Of a DNA stretch of 8,483 nt, positions 1 through 7,057 are shown in pieces (position 1 is the first letter of the stretch; every line of letters begins with the position of its first letter). The position numbers and the translations under genes were made by a program. The stretch comes from Clostridia bacterium (GTDB lineage Bacteria; Bacillota; Clostridia; Oscillospirales; UBA644), in the NCBI GenBank assembly GCA_017424085.1, contig JAFPBP010000082.1:1-8483 (forward strand), given 5' to 3'. The notes beneath the pieces were generated by a model that searched no databases, was not told where the DNA came from, and saw only the letters and a list, made by a program, of their open reading frames with translations.

Positions 1-980
1 GAACCACAACCCAGCTCTTGAAAATCACCAAGGAGGGGGACCGTTATTCCTTTGACTTCTCCCGTCTGGGGCGCTGGATCGATCTTTGTGATAAGGTTGG
101 ATTTGAATATTTTGAATTCGGACATCTTTATACCCAGCACGATGCCACCGCATGTCCTAAGGTCGTAGCGACCGTGGACGGAGAAGAACGGCAGATCTTC
201 GGCTGGGACACGCTGGCGGACGGGGACGAATACAAGGCGTTCCTGACGGCAATGATCCCCGCACTCCTGAACTATCTGAAGCACGAAAAGAACGGAGCGG
301 ACAAGCGCTGCTGGTTCCATCTGGCAGACGAGCCCGGATCGAAGAATCTGGAGCAATATCAGAAGCTGAGCGGATTTTTGAAGCCTCTGATCGAAGGATA
401 TCCCACGCTGGACGCTCTGTCCAATTACGAATTTTTCTCCATGGGGCTGGTGGAGCATCCCGTAGCGGCAACCACGCGGATCGGTGCTTTCTTGGAGCAT
501 AAGGTCCCCGGTCTCTGGGCGTACTACTGCGGCGCACAGGGACGGTACGTTTCCAATCGGTTCATTGCCATGCCTTCCCACAGAAACCGCATCCTCGGCG
601 TTCAGCTTTACAAATACAACATTGTCGGATTCCTGCACTGGGGATTTAATTTCTACAACACGCAGGGCTCCTACGGCGAGGTGAATCCCTACCTGTGCAA
701 CGACGCCGACGGATTCGTCCCCGCAGGCGACACCTTTGCGGTCTACCCCGGTCCCAACGGAACACCCCTTCCCAGCCTTCGCCAGATCGTTTTCCACGAT
801 GCGCTTCAGGATATGAGAGCGCTGGAGCTTTGCGAAAGCCTGTACGGAAAAGAGGAGGTTCTGCGCGTGATCGAGGAGGGCATCGACCCCATTGAGTTCG
901 ATTGCTACCCCAAGAACCCAGACTATCTTCTCCGCCTGCGCCGCAGGATCAACGAGATGATCAAAAACGCTGCAAATTAA
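1..980 (+). CDS. DUF4091/GH123-like glycoside hydrolase-type protein, 5' end missing (copy 1)
   Basis: This is the C-terminal part of a DUF4091-family protein; the gene enters from the left edge. The reading frame is open from base 3, and the residues before the first possible start (TTG at 18) read TTTQL. They match the interior of the downstream paralogue (PTTQL), so the TTG is not a real start. Visible are an FHLADEP motif whose Asp-Glu codons lie at 327-332, the position of the catalytic pair in GH123 and related barrels that act on N-acetylhexosaminides. Near the C-terminus is the HDALQDMRAL segment typical of DUF4091 domains. The visible part aligns without gaps to the next gene and is about two thirds identical by eye. 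Stop is TAA at 978-980, 39 bases before the next start, so both are probably co-transcribed. The barrel-type fold and hydrolase role come from family knowledge; the substrate is unknown. Whether it has a signal peptide cannot be seen. Confidence 0.85.
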   Translation, partial: TTTQLLKITKEGDRYSFDFSRLGRWIDLCDKVGFEYFEFGHLYTQHDATACPKVVATVDGEERQIFGWDTLADGDEYKAFLTAMIPALLNYLKHEKNGADKRCWFHLADEPGSKNLEQYQKLSGFLKPLIEGYPTLDALSNYEFFSMGLVEHPVAATTRIGAFLEHKVPGLWAYYCGAQGRYVSNRFIAMPSHRNRILGVQLYKYNIVGFLHWGFNFYNTQGSYGEVNPYLCNDADGFVPAGDTFAVYPGPNGTPLPSLRQIVFHDALQDMRALELCESLYGKEEVLRVIEEGIDPIEFDCYPKNPDYLLRLRRRINEMIKNAAN

Positions 981-1019
981 TTCACATAAAAATTATTTTC
1001 ATAAAGGAGACATACCGTT

Positions 1020-2678
1020 ATGATGCGAGTAAAACTTCTTTCGTCCTTGGAAAAATGCTTCATGGATGAAAACGTGGTCAACAAGCGTGCCTTGACCGAA
1101 AAGATCTCGTTTTTGAAAAATGAGATCTATTCCTTCCAGATCTGCTACGACCGCGACGAAACCGTAGACGCAAAGGTGATCGTAGGGTTGAAGCTGGATT
1201 CCCCTCTGGCAGACGCCATCCGCGTTTACAAGGTCAAATCCATCCCCTCTCAGCTGCCCGTCTACCGTAACCGTTACGATGACGACTACCTGAGAACCAC
1301 CCCCGGTCTTTACCCCGACCTTCTGGAGCCCATCCGTGAAAACGACCGTCTGACCGTGGATAATACCCTGCAGTCCCTGTGGTTCGAGATCGATCCCGCA
1401 GGCAAGTACGAGGCAGGGGTCTACCCCATCACCTGCACCTTCGTCACCCCCGCAGGTGAGGTGGACGGCGAGGTAAAGCTGGAGGTTGAGATCATCAACG
1501 CTCTGCTCCCCGATCAGAAGCTCATCTTTACCCAGTGGTTCTACACCGACTGTCTGCTGCAGTATTACGGCACCGAGGCATTCGACGAGAAGCATTGGCA
1601 GATCATCGAAAACTTCATGACCAACGCCCGCAAATACGGGATGAACATGATCCTCACCCCCATCCTGACTCCCGAGCTGGATACCTACGTGGGCGGCGAA
1701 CGTCCCACGACTCAGCTGCTGAAGGTCTTCAAGGACGGCGGCAAGTATACCTTCGACTTCTCTCAGGTGGGACGCTGGGTGGATCTGTGCCGCAAGGTCG
1801 GCATTCAATATCTGGAGATCAACCACATGTTCTCCCAGTGGGGTGCCGCTGCCTGCCCGAAGGTCATCGCCACGGTGGACGGAGAGGAAAAGCGCATCTT
1901 CGGTTGGGATACCGCGGCGGACGGAGACGATTACAAGGAATTCCTCAGCGCCATGATCCCCGCTCTGATCGACTATCTGAAGAACGAAAAGGACGGCGCA
2001 GACAAGATGTGCTGGTTCCATCTGTCCGACGAGCCCAACGAAAAGCATCTGGAGCAGTATAAGAAGCTCAGCGCATTCCTCAAGCCTCTCATCAAGGGAT
2101 ATCCCATGCTGGATGCTCTGTCCCGCTACGAATTCTACGAACAGGGTCTTGTGGATCATCCCGTCCCCTGCAACAACCATCTGGAGCCCTTCCTTGCCAA
2201 CAACGTTCCCGAGCTCTGGACCTACTATTGCTGCAGCCAGAGCAGAGAGGTTTCCAACCGCTTCTTCTCCATGCCCTCCTATCGGAACCGTATCATCGGT
2301 CTGCAGATGTACAAGTACAACATCTTCGGATTCCTGCAATGGGGCTACAACTTCTACAACAACCAGTATTCCTACGCCACCATCAATCCCTTCCTCTGCT
2401 CCGACGGTGAATGCTTCGCTCCCTCGGGCGATGCCTACTCGGTCTACCCCGGCACCAACGGTCAGCCCTGGCCCTCCCTGCGTCAGCTGGTCTTCCACGA
2501 CGCCCTGCAGGACATGCGCGCGTTGAAGCTTTGCGAGGAATTGTACGGCAGAGAAAAGGTTATGGAGGTGCTCGAAGCCGGCATTGATCCCATCACCTTC
2601 AAGAAGTATCCCCGCTCTGCGGACTATATTCTCGCGCTGCGTCGCAAGATTAACGAATTGATTCAAGAAAAAGTCTAA
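1020..2678 (+). CDS. DUF4091/GH123-like glycoside hydrolase-type protein (copy 2)
   Basis: This complete 552-aa protein has the usual two-part layout of DUF4091/GH123-like proteins. Residues 1 to about 160 look like a beta-rich N-terminal domain. From about residue 165 a barrel-like domain follows, with the family segment LTPILTPELDT (212-222), the acidic pair D337-E338 in FHLSDEP, and HDALQDMRAL (493-502) in the C-terminal part. GH123 enzymes hydrolyse beta-N-acetylgalactosaminides by substrate-assisted catalysis using an adjacent Asp-Glu pair, so catalytic activity is plausible, but the substrate is unproven. The N-terminus (MMRVKLLSSLEKCF) runs straight into the fold and has no signal peptide or membrane helix, which suggests a cytoplasmic enzyme acting on imported glycans. 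A strong ribosome binding site, AAAGGAGA at 1003-1010, precedes ATG 1020; the next codon is also ATG, so the start could be three bases later. It is a tandem duplicate of the preceding gene and ends 100 bases before a new promoter-bearing gap. Confidence 0.87.
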   Translation: MMRVKLLSSLEKCFMDENVVNKRALTEKISFLKNEIYSFQICYDRDETVDAKVIVGLKLDSPLADAIRVYKVKSIPSQLPVYRNRYDDDYLRTTPGLYPDLLEPIRENDRLTVDNTLQSLWFEIDPAGKYEAGVYPITCTFVTPAGEVDGEVKLEVEIINALLPDQKLIFTQWFYTDCLLQYYGTEAFDEKHWQIIENFMTNARKYGMNMILTPILTPELDTYVGGERPTTQLLKVFKDGGKYTFDFSQVGRWVDLCRKVGIQYLEINHMFSQWGAAACPKVIATVDGEEKRIFGWDTAADGDDYKEFLSAMIPALIDYLKNEKDGADKMCWFHLSDEPNEKHLEQYKKLSAFLKPLIKGYPMLDALSRYEFYEQGLVDHPVPCNNHLEPFLANNVPELWTYYCCSQSREVSNRFFSMPSYRNRIIGLQMYKYNIFGFLQWGYNFYNNQYSYATINPFLCSDGECFAPSGDAYSVYPGTNGQPWPSLRQLVFHDALQDMRALKLCEELYGREKVMEVLEAGIDPITFKKYPRSADYILALRRKINELIQEKV

Positions 2679-2708
2679 AAATTACCGAAAAACCGACACT
2701 TTCCCCTC

Positions 2709-2737
2709 TTGACAGATTTTGTTTTCTCTATTATAAT
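2709..2737 (+). promoter_or_regulatory. Perfect-consensus SigA-type promoter for the CotH-ylmH unit
   Basis: TTGACA at 2709-2714 and TATAAT at 2732-2737 match the housekeeping sigma consensus at all twelve positions, with the optimal 17-base spacer. Transcription would start near 2744, giving a leader of about 35 bases before the ATG at 2779. No extended -10 TG is present. The promoter lies in the gap after the DUF4091 gene, so the CotH genes probably have their own strong transcription start. Function is inferred from sequence only. Confidence 0.82.
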
Positions 2738-2747
2738 TAATAGAGAA
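2724..2747. repeat. Perfect inverted repeat over the -10 box, candidate operator
   Basis: TTCTCTATTA (2724-2733) and TAATAGAGAA (2738-2747) are exact reverse complements separated by four bases. The -10 box (2732-2737) is inside the repeat and the expected transcription start falls in the right arm. This is the classic placement for a dimeric repressor that blocks polymerase. The stem is AT-rich and has no following T tract, so a rho-independent terminator is unlikely. The binding protein is unknown and no regulator gene is seen nearby. Confidence 0.65.
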
Positions 2748-2778
2748 TCATAAATTCCGTCGAGAGGGGATTCTATTT

Positions 2779-4500
2779 ATGAATCGAAAAAAGTTGCTCA
2801 TCATCGGAGGCTCCTTGATCGCAGCAATCCTGTTGATCACCGCAATCATCATTGGAATCGTGATAGGATTGGGGCAAACACCGGATCAACCCGACGAGCC
2901 GTTGACTCCGCAGGTGCCTGTAGATCAGGTGGATCCCGCCACCATCGTGCGCTCACCGCAGATCACGGGAGAGTACTCCTACTACAACGTCAAGCGGGAA
3001 TTGACCAAGAAGAGCGGGCTGATCAAGACTCTGACCGCCAACGGACACCCCCTTGCCTACGACGCAGAGAAGGATGTGTACTATCTCTCCATCGCAGACG
3101 AAGCGGTGGGACAGTTTACAGGAATCTCCTTCGGGGCTGAGATCAACGACGACTCCAGAGAATGCTATCTTGCCTTCGAGGAGGATGCGTTCGACTGCTA
3201 TTCCTACTTCAAGCCCATCAACAATCGGGGATACAAGGTCCGCGTCTACACGGATACGGAGTATGAGGAAACGTCGCTGGTCATCACCACCATGCCCTTC
3301 ATGACCATCAACACCGAAAAAAGCTCCATCTCCAAGACCGACGTAAATTGCGTCATGACCCTGCAGGACGGAAACTGGAAAACCAACGGAACGCTGGAGC
3401 ACATGACCTCCTGTGCCACCATTCGCGTGCGAGGCGCATCCTCTTCGGGTCTGGAGAAAAAACCCTACCGCCTCAACCTGAAGCAGGAGGACTACACCAC
3501 CCAGAACAAGACCTCGCTTCTGGGGCTTCGAAGCGACGACGACTGGGTTTTGGACGCCATGTACAACGACCCCACCCGTATGCACAACCGCATCTCCTCG
3601 GAATTGTGGAACGAAATGGCGCAGGGGCACTATCCCGAGACCGACACCCCCGCCACCGAATGCCGCTACGTGGAGGTCATTCTGAACGGAAAATACATCG
3701 GGCTTTATAACCTCATCGAGCCCGTGGATCGCAAGCAGTTGAATCTGGACGAGGAAAACGGCGTTCTGATCAAGACGGTCTCCTGGGACGGCACCTACTT
3801 TGACAAATACACGGGGACTCCCTCCACAGAGATTGCATGGATGGGCTTTGAAATGAAGCAGCCCGACACAAATATCACCTTCGACGATTGGGAGCTTTTC
3901 TACGATCTTCTGGAAGCCACGGCGGATTACAAGAAGGACAAGGAACATTTCGTCTACATGGCATCCAAGCACTTCAGCGCGGAAAACCTGACCGATTACT
4001 GGATCTTTTTGAACGCCTTCTACCTGCGTGACAACCGCGGCAAGAACCTGTACTGGTCCACCGTGGATCGAACGCTGGACGATGCAATTTATTACATCAC
4101 CCCCTGGGATTGCGACCTTGCCTTCGGCTACCGCTACGGAGGAAAGGGTCCCATTCCCTCCTACCGTGCGCCCTACGATGAGGATCACATCAAGAATTTC
4201 GTCCTTCTTGAGCGCTTCATTGAGGAAGACATCAACGGCGCCCGTGCCATGGTCTGCGAAAAATGGGATACGCTGACGGGCGAGGGCGGACTTCTGAGTG
4301 TGGATAAAGTTTGCGCCCGCTTCGACACGTATTTCAAATATCTCTCCGAATCGGGAGCATGGGACCGTGAAACCAAGCGTTGGCCCGTCTCCATGAACGA
4401 AGACCCCGACGAGGAATTTGAATATCTGAGAGAATGGCTCACGGGTCGGTACGAGGAATACATGCCCGAGGTGGTTGACGCCTGGCGCGAGGAGAAATAA
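2779..4500 (+). CDS. Membrane-anchored CotH kinase family protein (copy 1)
   Basis: This 573-aa protein belongs to the CotH family, atypical protein kinases first described as Bacillus spore coat phosphorylating enzymes and also common in vegetative surface proteins of Clostridia. Residues 1-5 (MNRKK) are basic and residues 6-31 form one long hydrophobic helix, followed by a Pro/Asp-rich spacer (about 34-52). This predicts an N-terminal anchor with the rest outside the cytoplasm. CotH landmarks are IRVRGASSSG (215-224), with a KKPYRLNL strand after it; DDDWVLDAMYNDPTRMHNR (253-271); LIEPVD (312-317); NRGKNLYW (419-426); and PWDCDLAFG (442-450). D444 and D446 fit the metal-binding acidic motif near the end of the kinase core. 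The ATG at 2779 has AGAGGGGA (2763-2770) upstream. It has its own consensus promoter and is followed 30 bases later by a paralogue. Kinase activity and target are inferred from family; a spore role is possible but not shown. Confidence 0.88.
   Translation: MNRKKLLIIGGSLIAAILLITAIIIGIVIGLGQTPDQPDEPLTPQVPVDQVDPATIVRSPQITGEYSYYNVKRELTKKSGLIKTLTANGHPLAYDAEKDVYYLSIADEAVGQFTGISFGAEINDDSRECYLAFEEDAFDCYSYFKPINNRGYKVRVYTDTEYEETSLVITTMPFMTINTEKSSISKTDVNCVMTLQDGNWKTNGTLEHMTSCATIRVRGASSSGLEKKPYRLNLKQEDYTTQNKTSLLGLRSDDDWVLDAMYNDPTRMHNRISSELWNEMAQGHYPETDTPATECRYVEVILNGKYIGLYNLIEPVDRKQLNLDEENGVLIKTVSWDGTYFDKYTGTPSTEIAWMGFEMKQPDTNITFDDWELFYDLLEATADYKKDKEHFVYMASKHFSAENLTDYWIFLNAFYLRDNRGKNLYWSTVDRTLDDAIYYITPWDCDLAFGYRYGGKGPIPSYRAPYDEDHIKNFVLLERFIEEDINGARAMVCEKWDTLTGEGGLLSVDKVCARFDTYFKYLSESGAWDRETKRWPVSMNEDPDEEFEYLREWLTGRYEEYMPEVVDAWREEK
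4447..4485 (+). repeat. 39-base direct repeat shared by the 3' ends of the two CotH genes (first copy)
   Basis: The bases 4447-4485 are identical to 6181-6219 over 39 positions, while the flanking coding sequence differs at many synonymous sites. The segment encodes RYEEYMPEVVDAW near the C-terminus of both proteins. Identity at silent positions suggests a recent duplication trace or local gene conversion. Confidence 0.75.
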
Positions 4501-4520
4501 TTAATAACTCACAAACCAAC

Positions 4521-4525
4521 GAGGA
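4521..4525 (+). promoter_or_regulatory. Ribosome binding site that decides the start of CotH copy 2
   Basis: GAGGA at 4521-4525 is the only Shine-Dalgarno-like sequence in the 30-base gap. It overlaps the first in-frame ATG (4525), which therefore cannot use it. It lies five bases before the second ATG (4531), which makes 4531 the better start. Confidence 0.6.
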
Positions 4526-4530
4526 TGCTT

Positions 4531-6237
4531 ATGGATAAGAAACGACTGATTCTGACGGGAGGTCTTCTCGTCATCGCCGTAATTCTGTTTGCCGCAGCTG
4601 CCATCGGGCTTTGGCAATATCTTACCCCAAAACAGCCGCCCCTCATACCTCAGTCCCCGGCACAGCAGCAGGACCCCGCAACCGTGGTACGCTCGGAGCA
4701 GATCACAGGAATGTTCGATTACGACGAAATTCCCGGCGAGACCACCCGCAAAAAGGGATTGATCGTCTCCCTGACCGCAAACGGGTACCCCCTCGCTTAT
4801 GACAAGGAAAATAATATCTACTATTGCTCGGTCAGTCATAAAGACGTGGGATCCATGGTTGGGATCTCCTTTGGCGCCGTAGGAAAAGACGAGACCGAGG
4901 TCTACAGTCTTGCGTTTGAAGACGACGTGATGGACCGTTATTCCTACTTCAAGCTGACCAACGATAAATCCTACAAGGTCCGCGTTTACACCGACGCGGA
5001 ATATGACGAGACCACGCTGGTCATCACAAGCATGCCCTTTTTGTCCATCACCACGGAAAAGGCGTCTCTGTCCAAAACCGAAACAAACTGTACCATTGCC
5101 CTGCAGGACGGGGATTGGAGAGAGCACGGGACAGCGGAATACACCACCTCCCACGCCACCATCCGCGTGCGGGGAGCCTCCTCTGCAGGCTTTCCCAAAC
5201 GCCCCTACCGTCTGAATCTGAAGAAGGACGATTACGTTACCCAGAACAAAATGTCCCTTTTGGGGCTTCGCAACGATGATGACTGGATCCTCGACGCCAT
5301 GTACAACGATCCCACCCGTATGCACAACCGCATTTCGGCGGAGATCTGGAACGAAATGACGGCGGGACATTATCCCGAAAGCGACACGCCCGCCATGTCC
5401 GGCTGCTACGTTGAAGTAATCATCAACGGCGCCTATCAGGGCTTTTACGATCTGATCGAGCCCGTGGACAGCAAGCAGTTGAACTTGTCCGATGAGGGAA
5501 CGCTGATCAAAACGCTCTCTTGGGATGGCACCTATTTTGACAAGTATAAAGGAACGCCCGAAAGCGATCTGTGGATGGGCTTTGAGATGAAGATGCCCGA
5601 AGGAGGCATCGGATTTGAAGATTGGGCTCTCTTTTACGATCTTCTGGAAGCCACCGCAGATTATAAAAAGGATACGGATCATTTCGTTGCCGTGGCATCC
5701 AAGCACTTTGATGCAGAAAACCTCACCGACTACTGGATCTTCCTCAACGCATTTTATCTGCGAGACAACCGAGGCAAGAATCTCTATTGGTCCACGGTCA
5801 ACGGAAACGATCCAAACGCGGTATTCTACATCACCCCCTGGGACTGCGACGTGGCGTACGGCTACCGTTACGGCGGAAACAACCCCATCAATGCGCAACG
5901 CATCCCCTACAGCGAGGATCACATCAAGCATTTCGTGCTTTTGGAGCGGTATCTGGAGTTGGATATCCACAATTCCAGAGAGATGCTTTGCAAAAAATGG
6001 GATACCCTTACAGGTCCCGGAGGACTTTTGAGCATCCAAAACGTTCTCAAGCGCTATGAGGATTATTTCGACTACCTTCTGGATTCGGGAGCGTGGGCGA
6101 GAGAAACAAAGCGATGGAACCAATCCATGAATCCCGACCCATACGAGGAATTCGTCTATCTGGAGGATTGGCTCATCGGGCGGTACGAGGAATACATGCC
6201 CGAGGTGGTTGACGCCTGGAGAGAACCGAAAGAGTGA
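4531..6237 (+). CDS. Membrane-anchored CotH kinase family protein (copy 2)
   Basis: This 568-aa CotH-family protein is a tandem paralogue of the preceding gene, about two thirds identical by eye along its length. MDKKR at the start is followed by a hydrophobic helix (6-28) and a Pro/Gln-rich spacer (about 33-48), again predicting one membrane anchor with the catalytic part outside. The same landmarks occur: IRVRGASSAG (211-220), DDDWILDAMYNDPTRMHNR (249-267), EPVD (310-313) and the acidic motif PWDCD with D438 and D440. All candidate catalytic features are therefore kept in both copies, and neither looks degenerate. The start at 4531 is preferred over 4525 because of ribosome binding site spacing. 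Its TGA stop overlaps the GTG start of the ylmH homologue by four bases, so all three genes are probably one transcript. Substrate is unknown. Confidence 0.87.
   Translation: MDKKRLILTGGLLVIAVILFAAAAIGLWQYLTPKQPPLIPQSPAQQQDPATVVRSEQITGMFDYDEIPGETTRKKGLIVSLTANGYPLAYDKENNIYYCSVSHKDVGSMVGISFGAVGKDETEVYSLAFEDDVMDRYSYFKLTNDKSYKVRVYTDAEYDETTLVITSMPFLSITTEKASLSKTETNCTIALQDGDWREHGTAEYTTSHATIRVRGASSAGFPKRPYRLNLKKDDYVTQNKMSLLGLRNDDDWILDAMYNDPTRMHNRISAEIWNEMTAGHYPESDTPAMSGCYVEVIINGAYQGFYDLIEPVDSKQLNLSDEGTLIKTLSWDGTYFDKYKGTPESDLWMGFEMKMPEGGIGFEDWALFYDLLEATADYKKDTDHFVAVASKHFDAENLTDYWIFLNAFYLRDNRGKNLYWSTVNGNDPNAVFYITPWDCDVAYGYRYGGNNPINAQRIPYSEDHIKHFVLLERYLELDIHNSREMLCKKWDTLTGPGGLLSIQNVLKRYEDYFDYLLDSGAWARETKRWNQSMNPDPYEEFVYLEDWLIGRYEEYMPEVVDAWREPKE
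6181..6219 (+). repeat. 39-base direct repeat shared by the 3' ends of the two CotH genes (second copy)
   Basis: This is the second copy of the exact repeat at 4447-4485, 1734 bases downstream. Its last two bases (GG, 6218-6219) begin the GGAGAG sequence (6218-6223) that serves as ribosome binding site for the ylmH homologue, so translation signals for the next gene are embedded in the coding end of CotH copy 2. Confidence 0.75.
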
Positions 6238-6992
6238 AGGAATTGAGTGACGAGGAAAAGCTTCTGATTGCAAAATTAAATGACGCCGCAAGGCTGGCGG
6301 AAAAACGGAATTGTCCCATATTTACGGACTTCCTCTCCCCCGCACAGCAGGCGGTTGCCCTTCGGGTCGCGACCACAGTGAAGGATTTTGAGTTTCGTCT
6401 GTGGGGCGGATACGAGGGTGCGGAGCGCGCCATGGGGGTATTCCTCCCCGATTGGTGCGTTGATCCCGAGTTTCCGATCCTATGTCTGGAGTTAAAAACC
6501 CGAGGAGAATATCCCGTGCATCCCGAAATTCTGGGAGCGCTGACGGGGCTTGGTGTGCGGAGAGAAAAGATCGGAGATATTATCACATCCACGAAGCCGC
6601 CCATGCTCTTCTGCGATTCCTCCATAGCACCCTTTCTGACCGAAAATTTCACCAAGGCGGGGAGGAAGGCGTTCCGCGCAGAGCCCACGGAGAACCCGCA
6701 GGCGATCCCCGAAGCAGAGCACGAGATCAAGACCTTCACGGTGCCCTCCATGCGATTGGATTGTATTGCGGCAGAAGGGTTCGGCGTGGCGCGAACGAAA
6801 ATGACCGAGCACATCCGAAACGGCGGCGTTGCGCTGAATTGGGAGGAAACCCTGTCCCCCTCCGCTTCGGTGGAAGAGGGCGACACCATTTCGGTGCGCG
6901 GCAAGGGACGGCTGATCGTCACGGAGATCGGAGGCACCAGCCGCAAGGATCGGATCTTTCTCACGGTCAAGCGCTTTATCACCCGAAAATAA
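6234..6992 (+). CDS. ylmH: YlmH-family S4-domain RNA-binding protein
   Basis: This 252-aa protein has the length and layout of YlmH (about 257 aa in B. subtilis). Residues 1 to about 165 match the YlmH N-terminal region, including FTDFLSPAQQ and an FRLWGGYEGAERAM segment. Residues about 173-232 form an S4 RNA-binding domain, with RLDCIAAEGFGVARTKMTEH followed by the NGGVALNWE turn and EEGDTISVRGKGRL. YlmH binds ribosomal RNA and has been linked to rescue of stalled ribosomes. The GTG at 6234 is chosen because GGAGAG (6218-6223) lies ten bases upstream; a TTG at 6243 has a purine run directly against it and is too close. The start overlaps the CotH stop as GTGA, implying translational coupling. 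In many Bacillota ylmH sits with sepF, ylmG and divIVA; none of these is seen here. Family assignment is firm; the reason for its position is unknown. Confidence 0.9.
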   Translation: MKELSDEEKLLIAKLNDAARLAEKRNCPIFTDFLSPAQQAVALRVATTVKDFEFRLWGGYEGAERAMGVFLPDWCVDPEFPILCLELKTRGEYPVHPEILGALTGLGVRREKIGDIITSTKPPMLFCDSSIAPFLTENFTKAGRKAFRAEPTENPQAIPEAEHEIKTFTVPSMRLDCIAAEGFGVARTKMTEHIRNGGVALNWEETLSPSASVEEGDTISVRGKGRLIVTEIGGTSRKDRIFLTVKRFITRK

Positions 6993-7057
6993 ATTGCGAA
7001 AAAATCACGAAAACCCGTTTTATTTACTGTACAAACTTTTGAGAGGAGATTATCATT
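6993..7057 (+). other. Short AT-rich gap before the SPFH gene, weak promoter-like signal
   Basis: This 65-base gap is clearly more AT-rich than the genes around it. TTGCGA (6994-6999) and TTTTAT (7018-7023) are 18 bases apart and each match the SigA consensus at four of six positions, so a weak promoter is possible. There is no stable hairpin with a T tract, so read-through from ylmH cannot be excluded. AGAGGAGA at 7042-7049 is a strong ribosome binding site eight bases before the ATG at 7058. Confidence 0.3.

Larger units (their letters stand above)
2702..2770. repeat. Outer inverted repeat enclosing promoter and reaching the ribosome binding site
   Basis: TCCCCTCTTGAC (2702-2713) and GTCGAGAGGGGA (2759-2770) are reverse complements at 11 of 12 positions. 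Their midpoint (2736) is within one base of the midpoint of the inner palindrome, so the two repeats are nested. The left arm contains most of the -35 box; the right arm contains the GAGGGGA ribosome binding site of the gene at 2779. In RNA reading through from the upstream gene, the left arm could pair with and hide this site; RNA from the local promoter lacks the left arm and would leave it free. That functional reading is inference. Confidence 0.5.

Noticed and set aside
18..20. TTG at 18 as the start codon of the first gene.
   Set aside because: The frame is open upstream to the window edge and the preceding residues match the interior of the paralogue, so the gene starts outside the window.
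999..2666. A 555-codon open frame on the minus strand covering nearly all of DUF4091 copy 2, and similar long minus-strand frames at 2953-4188, 4501-6291 and 7091-8458.
   Set aside because: Each is in codon-aligned antisense register with a clear plus-strand gene. In this register a stop arises only where the sense gene uses TTA, CTA or TCA, which these genes avoid. The antisense proteins show no recognisable family.
2679..2750. A terminator after DUF4091 copy 2, using the inner inverted repeat as stem.
   Set aside because: The stem is mostly A-T, and the bases after it (TCATAAATTCC) contain no T tract. Its overlap with the -10 box fits an operator better.
4525..4527. ATG at 4525 as start of CotH copy 2.
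   Set aside because: The only ribosome binding site (GAGGA, 4521-4525) overlaps it; ATG 4531 has workable spacing.
7010..7025. A possible terminator hairpin AAAACCCGTTTT after ylmH.
   Set aside because: The stem is only four A-T pairs with a four-base loop, too weak for a rho-independent terminator.
7024..7036. TGTACA-centred short palindrome before the SPFH gene as an operator.
   Set aside because: Only six bases are symmetric, which is expected by chance, and no known operator consensus fits.
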